Origin: Lotus japonicus
Lineage: Eukaryota > Streptophyta > Magnoliopsida > Fabales > Fabaceae
Direction of reading: 5' to 3'
DNA: 64,000 bases
Assembly (NCBI RefSeq): GCF_012489685.1
Contig: NC_080043.1
Span: forward strand, 45,461,127-45,525,126
Position 1 is the stretch's first letter. Each line of letters starts with the position of its first letter. Below the pieces are notes generated by a model. The model did not search any database. It worked only from the letters and a program-made list of their open reading frames with translations, and was not told the origin of the DNA. The translations under genes and the position numbers were made by a program. Shown here piece after piece: positions 56,952 to 64,000 of this stretch.

Positions 56952-57487
56952 CTATATGCCTAGGGTGTTAGCTATATTTATTGCTATACATGCAAGTTAT
57001 TATGCGATGTTATGTTGTTCATAAGAGATGAACGTGATGGGCTTAGGGCCTAGTGATGATGACTTACTTGCATGGCATGCATTGTGGACCCAGTGACCTG
57101 GATTGGGCTTGGTTGGCCATGGCTGGTGACCTGGATTGGGCTAATCAATGGTGACATTCAAGGGAGGCCCTGAATAAGGACGAGCAAGATACGATGATGT
57201 TGGAGAAGTCCAACCCCCGATCTTCAAGCTGTTGGGCAGCAGAGTCGTGTTCGTCCAGCCTTTCCAAGAGGGATCGGCTTGAGGATATCCAAAGCGTCTG
57301 CATGCATACTTACCATACATTGACTAACTATGACTTAGAGACACGATAGTTTCCCTTATGTGAAAATGTTAGGCTAGGGCTTATCTATGAATATTAGACA
57401 AACACAATACTTGACTGGAGTGGTTGCTTTCTAGAAGTTGACCCTTGCTTGTTTGTTTGTTTGCTGTTTGGGGCGCTTAACGCCTAG
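56952..57487 (+). mobile_element. Right segment of the split solo LTR, upstream of its ORF
   Basis: Continuation of the LTR 17401-58238. Non-coding, with GACCTGGATTGGGCT occurring twice (57098 and 57129). It leads into the ORF through a T/G-rich stretch (CTTGTTTGTTTGTTTGC) and CGCCTAG directly before the ATG. Confidence 0.65.
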
Positions 57488-57937
57488 ATGGATTGCTGGA
57501 GAATGGGCCTCACTCTGCATAGCATTGATGAAGACACCGCCTGGGAGATAGACCACTCCCTGGATCGGTATGTGTATAAAGGCTTTATGTTTCTATCGTC
57601 CTACAACCTGGACGGCACACATCGGAAGGTAACATGCTTCGATGGTGAGATTCGGATGCCCTATCCTCCAGCGCGGTTCGCACCACCAGACGACGAGGAG
57701 TCCACTATGGAGACGGACCCTTCGGAGGGTTCATCACCGTCGGCCGTGTTCACACCGCCCCCACTTGGGCCTGATTCTTCAGATTACTCCCCGGCATCGC
57801 CTGTCCCTGACCCTCCTATCCCGGAGGCTCGCATGGAGGAGATGTTTGGCAGGGTGATCGAGCGCCAGGAGGAGAGGCTTCGTACATTGATCAGGGAGGC
57901 CGTGGATGAAGCTTTCAAGGCCAGAGGCATCATCTGA
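57488..57937 (+). CDS. LTR-borne ORF, distant relative of the family-G ORF
   Basis: 149 aa, intact. The N-terminal half is globular: WEIDHSLDRYVYKGFMF, then a GTHRKVTCFDG strand region and PYPPARF. It aligns with the family-G protein at W..D....R..Y.G and at PP. An acidic, Ser/Pro-rich linker (PPDDEESTMETDPSEGSS) and proline repeats follow, as in family G. The C-terminus differs: a charged helix (RMEEMFGRVIERQEERLRTL) instead of the acidic tail. No named domain recognised. An uninterrupted frame in an old LTR with two nested insertions implies former coding function. Confidence 0.6.
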   Translation: MDCWRMGLTLHSIDEDTAWEIDHSLDRYVYKGFMFLSSYNLDGTHRKVTCFDGEIRMPYPPARFAPPDDEESTMETDPSEGSSPSAVFTPPPLGPDSSDYSPASPVPDPPIPEARMEEMFGRVIERQEERLRTLIREAVDEAFKARGII

Positions 57938-58238
57938 GTCGGGTTGGGAAAGTGTTATGCGTCTGTACTGGGGGGTGAGGTCGAGTGCTGTTTTAGGGCT
58001 CGATACCTTCTTAAAGCCATCGTGTATGTGGATGAGCTTAAGTAAGATTGAAAGCACTAGTTTCCTTTATTGAGTCTTGATGTAATAAAAAGCCTTAGTC
58101 TATTAAATAAAATGAAGTTTATTCAGCATTTATTCTATCTTTTATTTACTGTCATTAAAAGGTTTTATTTCGATAAAAATTTACACACGTTTTTAGAAAA
58201 GGTTACTAAAGTGACCCTCGAGAAATTGAGGCGTTACA
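57938..58238 (+). mobile_element. 3' end of the split solo LTR
   Basis: Non-coding tail of the LTR 17401-58238. It ends with GGTTACTAAAGTGACCCTCG, a short AGAAATTGAG link and GCGTTACA, followed by TSD CTATC. Confidence 0.8.
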
Positions 58239-58243
58239 CTATC

Positions 58244-58423
58244 TTTGATATGTCCCTTCAAATTACAATAAAGCCTGTCAATTTGAATTTAAACCAATGA
58301 ACTTCAGCGGTTGCAACTTCTCACTTATCGTGTCGTTCCCATTTCCCCAAAAACCGTGTCACCTTCTCCCAGTGTAATCATTTCACCTTACCATGATGGG
58401 ACACGATTTCCCAACCGCTACTC
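58244..58423. other. Flanking sequence, unassigned
   Basis: 180 bp between the CTATC duplication and the next LTR. With the nest removed it continues directly from 17400. I recognise no gene, repeat motif or mobile element in it. Confidence 0.4.
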
Positions 58424-58864
58424 TGTAAGATCAAGTTTTGATCTGGTAGTACAACTCTATGTTTTGATGATTACAAGTTAACATTTTAGTATGAACAATT
58501 ATGGTACTCTAACGTGTTTTCTGAGTGTGCTCTTAACAGGCTCTGACCTTAACATAATCTCACACAAATCAGAAGCACTTTGCTTAAAGAGTGACCCTAG
58601 CAACGCTTTCGCAATATCTATGTTCAATCTGAACAGTAGAAAAGCTTCAGAAGATCTGAAGTTAATGAAGCTCTGATATGGACTCAGCTCACTTGAAGTT
58701 CTGAAGATCCAGACGTTCTGATAACCCAGACACTCTGAAGGCTCAGAAGTTCTGATGGTGTAGAAGACTCTGAAGATCCAGAAGCTGAAAAGTGAAAACT
58801 CTAAAGTCCAGAAGCAAAATGGCTCTGAAGACCAAGTACTTCTCCTCTGAGTTCAGAATCAGAA
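58424..58864 (+). mobile_element. SIRE LTR, 5' portion, interrupted
   Basis: Starts TGTAAGATCAAGTTTTGATC and follows the first ~440 bp of the SIRE LTRs with many substitutions, so it is an older, separate insertion. It is interrupted at 58865 by a family-G LTR; the rest lies outside the window. Confidence 0.85.
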
Positions 58865-60072
58865 TGTAGCACCCCGATTTCGGTGGCGTCACTTTAGTAA
58901 CCAAAAAGAAAACAAAGCGGAAAAACGTGAATATTTTTTTTTTCCAAGATATTTGTTCTAAGTAAGTAAAGACTTGACAAAATAAAACTTATCGACGAAA
59001 GATAAAAATGACTAATGTATAGATATATTTACAGCCCCCGCTGTAAGTAGCATGTCACGTCACGAGTAACCTCCAGTGACGGAAAAGTAGTGCCCGTGGG
59101 CAAATATGTACAAACTAAAACGAAAGGTCAAGTATTCTGAAATACAGTCCTCCAACGAAAGTAGGTCAGCCCAAAACAGCCCAAAGACCTCCTAGTCCGA
59201 CCAACTCTCTGTGATTCCCGTAAAGAGAACCACACAAAAAGCTAAAGGTCGGGGACCTACCCTGCCACAAAATGAGAAACTGAAGACCAGAGCCACAACG
59301 CTACTCCTACCCTAATCCTGACTAGAGGAGCACACCACAGCACTCCCAACTATGCATCACCATGGTCGTCGTCTGAATCTGAATCCAAGACGACTAGGTC
59401 GATGTCTCCGATCATCTCTCCTCTCGCTACTAGAATCTGCTTCTGGGCTGATCTCACGGGTCCAGATCTCGAACCAAGGTCGGCAGCAACGACAACAGTA
59501 TGTGAGCTAGAGTCCGAAGAAGTCCTTCCCACAGGCACCTCCTCCGAGGGGTCCTCGTCGTCCGAAGGCGACGGTGGTGGTGGTACTACGACTCTAGTTC
59601 CACAGTGCACACCTGGTGGTAGGTTGAGGCTGACGGTGTAGCATCTCAAAACTCCGTGCGTCAAGTTTCCCATCCTGTCGACGCGATCCTCCATTATTCG
59701 CCCCGAATAGATAGCTCGGTGACCAGCGGGGTCGACCACCCATGAGCCCGGGGTGTCCTGATCCAACATCTCGAACCTAGTCCCCCCCGAAGGGACGACC
59801 ATCTCGAACCAATCTGCCATCGACATCTGACAAAAAGGGCATACATAGCCCCCCAGACACAGGTAGCATGCGCGAGGGTGAACTTAATGAATTACATAAT
59901 AGTACATCCAATAGGTAAAGTTTAAGCAGTAGTTACATAGGCTTAGAAGTTCGTGACAGCATTATAAATTGTATAATTTCCAATGAATATAAATAACAAA
60001 TAATAACAATTAGCATGTATCAAATAAGATTAACAAGTAGCAATCACACTCGGCAACTAAGTCAGTATGCAT
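58865..60072 (-). mobile_element. Family-G LTR (L1), interrupted
   Basis: Starts TGTAGCACCCCGATTTCGG (a C-for-A variant of the usual terminus in this orientation) directly after CAGAA in the SIRE LTR. Carries an intact LTR-borne ORF (59350-59826). Interrupted at 60073 by L2; its remaining sequence is beyond the window. Confidence 0.8.
59350..59826 (-). CDS. LTR-borne small acidic-tailed protein
   Basis: 158 aa, intact, starting MSMADWFEMV with TTTTTGTCAG immediately before the ATG. Segments in order: PSGGTRFEMLDQDTPGSW; VVDPAGHRAIYSGRIMEDR; NLPPGVHCG near residue 75; a Pro-rich stretch; the acidic PSDDEDPSEEVPVG; a variable Ser/Thr region; the tail DLVVLDSDSDDDHGDA. Compared with the copies at 2595 and 63180, framework motifs are kept while linkers vary, as expected of a protein evolving under constraint. 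No signal peptide, membrane segment or known domain. In a full-length element it would lie near the start of the transcript, in the R/U5 part of the LTR. Confidence 0.62.
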   Translation of the reverse strand: MSMADWFEMVVPSGGTRFEMLDQDTPGSWVVDPAGHRAIYSGRIMEDRVDRMGNLTHGVLRCYTVSLNLPPGVHCGTRVVVPPPPSPSDDEDPSEEVPVGRTSSDSSSHTVVVAADLGSRSGPVRSAQKQILVARGEMIGDIDLVVLDSDSDDDHGDA

Positions 60073-62697
60073 TGTAACACCCCGATTTCGGTGGCTTCAC
60101 TTTAGTAACCAAAAATAAACTTAATGCGGAAAAACGTGAATATTTTTTTTTCGATATAAACATAGACAAGACTGAACTAAATAAAACCCAAAAGCGAAAG
60201 ACAACAGAACTAATATACAATATATATAACAGCCCCCGCTGTAAGTAGCGACCTCGTCACGAGTAACCTCCAGTGACGGAAAGTAGAAAATGTAGCGCCC
60301 GTAGGCAATATATACAAACCAAATAGAAAGGTGAAGTGTCCGCAACACCATCCCTCAAAACTGAGAATAAGCTGACCCATCAGCCTGAAAAGACCTCCTA
60401 AGTCCAACCAACTCTCTGTGATTCCCTTAAAGAAACCACACAAAAAGCTATAGGCGGAACTACCCTGTCCCCAAAGAAACAAATGATGTTCAGAGCTAAG
60501 ACTCTACTCCTACACTAATCCTATCTCGAGGAGCTCAAACCAGCACTAAACCTACATGCTAGCATGATCGTCGTCTGAATCAGAATCCAGAACGACCAAG
60601 TCTACAAACACTATCCGACCTCCCCTCGCAACCGCAATGCGCTCCGGTGCTGGACTAACGGGCTTTGGGCCCGAACCATGATCATCAATGATCGCAACGG
60701 TGGGTGTGCTGGACTCTGATGAATGCACTCCCACAGGCTCCTCCTCGGAGGGGTCCTCATCATCCGAAGACGACGGTGGCGGTGGTGCTCCTCCTAATCC
60801 TGGTCAATCATCTCGTATCTAATCCCCCCCGAAGGGTGGACCATTGTGAACCAGTCCGCAATGGACATCTGACAAAAAACGTTGTCCGCCAAAACACATA
60901 CAGAAGACGCGAGGGTCAACTCCAAAGAATTATGTAAATATTACACCCAATAGGTACAGATAAGAGAATAGCCCCTTAGGCTTATAACTAGAGATAACAT
61001 CCTAGGGTTGCAAACTCCACAATGATTATAAACAACAATAATAACAAATAGCATGCATCGCGTAGGATTAACAATTATCAATCACACTCAACAACTAAGT
61101 CAGTATGCATGTTGCATGATATGCAAATGACGGTTAACCCAGTTAACCACATGCACTCCGGAAAGGGATGGACATTAAACGGATCAGCCCTAACACCAGC
61201 CACAGTGGGACCATTTCGGCCCGCGTGCCTCTTACTCCAACAACAACGGTAGTCAGATCAGCAGTAAACCCGAAGGTCTGCCATTTCGGTCTGCTACAAG
61301 AGTCGTCTACAAACGCTCTTACACGGCATTCCGGGTCTTATGACCATTTTGGAAACCGACGAGGTCCAGAGTACGTCCTGTGTTAATACCTCATTAATGT
61401 TGCATGAATGCAGGATGATTAGTCAAACAACGTCTCCGAATCTCACTCGACACGTCGCCACGTGTTCTAGCTAAATTAAAGTCTCTAAAAGCTTACCCTA
61501 AGGTAACAGTCGATTCTGCGACAAAAGACACGTCTTCACAACAACACATAACTCATGATGATCTCCAAATCATCCGACTCATCTCAATCCGATGGTCAAA
61601 ACTGCTCAACGAGCAAGAGTATCAACAATACTCAGAAACGATCAATTTCCCGGACTTATCCCCCGGATAGCCCAACAACACAGCTGCTCCAACAGCACAA
61701 GAGCATCAACATAGTCAATACTTCTCAACTTCCTCAACACTTGGATCCGACGAAACTTCTCGTTTTCCAAAACTAAGATTTAAATCCTAAGCTTCCTTTC
61801 GAGTTTGTTATCATTATTTGAAGATTTAGAGGTTGTTTAATGTCTTATGAGTTTTCTTTACAAAATAATATCCTTTTAATCTTATTGCGAATCTTATAAG
61901 TTCCCGGGATCTCCTAATCCCCAAATGACTCCAGAGAATGTCTCGATCCATGAAAAACCATAACAAGGCCCGAATCTCATTCGTCCTATCAAACTTTCTC
62001 AAAACTCTCAAAATAAAATCGGCATGACCTGCCCGCTATTCTCACTACTCAGAATCTCAGATTTCATTGCAAACGCATAATTAACTCAGCACAATCAACC
62101 AACATGTCATATATCAACATATTATGCAATAACCACGTAGCACGCATATAAAGCATGCATCACACATCCTAAATTACCCACATAGCACATAGCATGTGAT
62201 TCACTCTCAAAAACATTCAGTAGATGAATCATCTACATTGTCAGCCGAAGCCTCAGAAAACATTTTTCCAATCAAACACAAACAAGTGCATAAACAGTAA
62301 ACAATGTCGAAAGCATCGACCCTAAGCATTAACTAGAGATTCAGTGAGTAGCCCTCACCTGAAGATTCTCCAGGATGATCTTCTAACACTTCTTCACAAT
62401 CAAAGCCTTGCTCCTCTGGGAATTCCTCAAAATCACCTTTAGAGCAAAACCACAGAAAACTATCAGAATCTATCGGAAACTAAGCTATCAGTACTTACTA
62501 AGGTTACACGAAGTAGTACATACTCCGAGGTACGATAATCTAGCGCGAAAGGACAAGTTTTCGAAAAAGGAATTTTCCTCCCTCCCCCTTAGAGTGCTCG
62601 GCCACTTTTGGTAATTGAGGGGTTCGATTTTTCTTCGATCAAACTTGGTTCCTATGCTATCATTAGCCGTAACTAAAGGTATTCTAAACTCGGAAAA
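60073..62697 (-). mobile_element. Family-G LTR (L2), nested in L1 and interrupted
   Basis: Starts TGTAACACCCCGATTTCGG after TGCAT. Carries a deleted ORF (60552-60868). Follows the usual layout without a 19-bp array, having instead the CATTTCGGCCCGCGTGCC module shared with the LTRs at 1 and 8181. Interrupted at 62698 by L3. Confidence 0.8.
60552..60868 (-). pseudogene. LTR-borne ORF with internal deletion
   Basis: Starts with the same CAGATG context and ADWFTMVHPSGG. After the DQD codons it jumps to the proline-rich region, deleting the WVVDP-to-NLPPGVH domain. The joint lies in a shared GACCAGGA-like sequence, creating an immediate TAG. The acidic linker and the tail (VVLDSDSDDDHASM) remain readable downstream. 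Confidence 0.6.
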
Positions 62698-64000
62698 TGT
62701 AACACCCCGATTTCGGTGGCGTCACTTTAGTAACCAAAAGAAATACTTAAGCGGAAAAGACGTGAATTATTTTTTTTCGACAATATAACTAAGGACAGAA
62801 AGCAATAAACTTCCCAACAAAAGATAAAAGAAACTACTATACAACTATATATACATGCCTCGCTAAATACAACCACGTCACGAGTAACCTCCAGTGACGG
62901 GTGACAGAAAGAGAGTAATGCCCGAAGGTAATATGTACAGTCCAAGGTAAAAATACTGTGTCCGCAACACTAAACCTCAAAATCTGAGAACAAGTTGGCC
63001 CAGCGGCCTAAGAAAAGACCCCCTAAATCCAACCAGCTCTCTGTGATCTCCGTAGGAAACCACACAAAAAGCTACCGGTAGGAAACTACCCTGTCCCCAA
63101 AACTGAAGCATGACGGTCAGAGCATCGACACTACTCCTACACTAATCCCTACCCGAGGAGCCCACACTAGCACTCGATCCTACACGCTAGCGCGGTCGTC
63201 ATCCGAATCTGCATCCAGGACGACTAAGTCGACATACTCAACACTGCCCTCTCTGTCCACCCTAATGCGCTCCTGCACTGGCCTCTCGGGCTCGGGGCCC
63301 GGAACGAGATCCGCAACGACAGCAGCAGCAGTAGACGGACTGGACTCCGTCGAAGCCCCACCTACTGGCACCTCCTCAGAGGGGTCCTCATCATCCGAAG
63401 GGGATGGTGGCGGTGGAGGTCCTCCCAAGCCGGATCCACAGTGTACACCTGGAGGCAGGTTGAAGCTCACTATGTGCCTCCTCATCACCCCCTCCGTCAA
63501 GCGTCCGAATCGGTCGACACGGTCCTCCATGACCCGACCGGTGTAGGTCGCACGGTGGCCCTCGGGATCGACCACCCATGCACCTGGGTCGTCTTGATCA
63601 AGCATCTCGTACCTGGTCCCCCCCGAGGGGCTGACCATGGTAAACCAATCCCCCATACTCATCTGACAAATGGCGTAGTCCGCCCAAACACACACAGCAG
63701 ACGCGAGGGTCAACTCCAAAGAATTATATAATTAATAAAACCAGATATAATTATAGGATAATAAATACGTGCCTCTCAGGCTTATAAGTTTTGGGATAAC
63801 TTCCTAGGGTTGCATGTATCACAATAAATATAAAGAACCATAAAACAAGTAGCATGCCTCAAAAAAAGATAAACAGTTACCAATCACACTCAGCAACTAA
63901 GTCAGCATGTATGTTGCATGAAATGCAATGCTGGGTAACAAAATGCATTCCGGAAGAAGGATGGACACCATCGAGTCAGCCCTAACACCGGCCAAAGTGG
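62698..64000 (-). mobile_element. Family-G LTR (L3), cut by window edge
   Basis: Starts TGTAACACCCCGATTTCGG after GAAAA, inserted into L2. It is the youngest layer on the right side. Contains the best-preserved LTR-borne ORF (63180-63662). Continues past the window. Confidence 0.82.
63180..63662 (-). CDS. LTR-borne small acidic-tailed protein, best copy
   Basis: 160 aa from the ATG that follows ATTTGTCAG, starting MSMGDWFTMV. The same frame is open a further 19 codons upstream to 63719, but the start matching the other copies is preferred. Motifs: SPSGGTRYEMLDQDDPGAW, VVDPEGHRATYTGR, MEDRVDRFGRLTEGV, SFNLPPGVHCG, a run of five prolines, SPSDDEDPSEEVPVGG, a variable Pro/Glu region, VDLVVLDADSDDDRASV. 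Compact N-terminal domain of about 75 residues followed by a disordered acidic tail. Function unknown. Confidence 0.65.
   Translation of the reverse strand: MSMGDWFTMVSPSGGTRYEMLDQDDPGAWVVDPEGHRATYTGRVMEDRVDRFGRLTEGVMRRHIVSFNLPPGVHCGSGLGGPPPPPSPSDDEDPSEEVPVGGASTESSPSTAAAVVADLVPGPEPERPVQERIRVDREGSVEYVDLVVLDADSDDDRASV

Larger units (their letters stand above)
17401..58238 (+). mobile_element. Solo LTR (about 3.2 kb) split by two nested elements
   Basis: Starts TGTAAGACCCGG at 17401 and ends GAGGCGTTACA at 58238. It is flanked by a perfect 5-bp duplication CTATC (17396-17400 and 58239-58243). Its own sequence is 17401-17437, 46992-48905 and 56952-58238. The remainder is a SIRE-like element (17438-46986) and a non-autonomous Athila-like element (48906-56946), each bounded by its own TSD. 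The spliced length is about 3.2 kb. It is a distant relative of the family-G LTRs, with a similar GTTACTAAAGTGAC...GTTACA end and a homologous ORF (57488-57937). It is the oldest layer of this nest. Confidence 0.88.

Noticed and set aside
57488..57937. Host gene candidate
   Set aside because: It sits inside a TSD-bounded LTR at the same place as the family-G LTR ORF and resembles it, so it is element-borne.

Overview
This window is plant nuclear DNA, almost certainly from a eudicot and probably a legume. The evidence is a SIRE/Maximus-type Ty1-copia element with an env-like third ORF, an Athila/Tat-like element primed by tRNA-Asp, and several families of very long LTRs. I see no host protein gene, rRNA, tRNA gene or CRISPR array. 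Essentially all of it is LTR retrotransposons nested inside one another, as in pericentromeric or other repeat-rich heterochromatin. The species attribution is an inference.

The commonest unit is a 3.8-4.2 kb LTR (here 'family G'). In its sense direction it starts TGTAAGACCC and ends ...AAATCGGGGTGTTACA. Three copies are proven solo LTRs by matching 5-bp target-site duplications (TSDs): 3649-7467 (GATAA), 27312-31536 and its duplicate 39297-43522 (CCAAT), and 51450-55486 (TTGAG). Other copies run off the window (1-3563; 58865-60072, 60073-62697 and 62698-64000, stacked one in another) or are rearranged (3564-13862). No gag-pol body of this family is present. Near the 3' end several copies carry a small conserved ORF for a proline-rich, acidic-tailed protein of about 160 aa.

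Region by region. 1-13862 holds family-G LTRs in both orientations with one nested solo LTR and a rearranged head-to-head junction near 11884. 13863-16121 is the 5' end of a minus-strand element (PBS plus 2-kb LTR). 16122-16740 is a copia gag relic on the minus strand. 16741-17395 is promoter/LTR-like sequence. 17401-58238 is a single ~3.2 kb solo LTR (TSD CTATC) split by two large insertions: the SIRE-like element 17438-46986 (TSD ATAAT) and a non-autonomous Athila-like element 48906-56946 (TSD CATGC). The SIRE 5' LTR itself holds an Athila-like solo LTR (18367-19621, TSD CTAAG), its env-like ORF holds a family-G solo LTR, and the Athila-like element holds another. 58424-64000 is a SIRE LTR fragment with three successively nested family-G LTRs.

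The SIRE-like element has LTR, tRNA-iMet PBS, gag, pol (protease, integrase, RT, RNase H), an env-like ORF, an antisense ORF with its own TATA box, several polypurine tracts and a 3' LTR. Its LTRs differ by about six substitutions, so it is young, but pol and env-like each carry a nonsense codon. About 11.9 kb of it appears twice (19914-31797 and 31898-43784) around a 100-N gap; I found seven differences, all single-base and six of them clearly changes in run length. This is most likely an unmerged contig overlap, so features in the two copies should probably be counted once.
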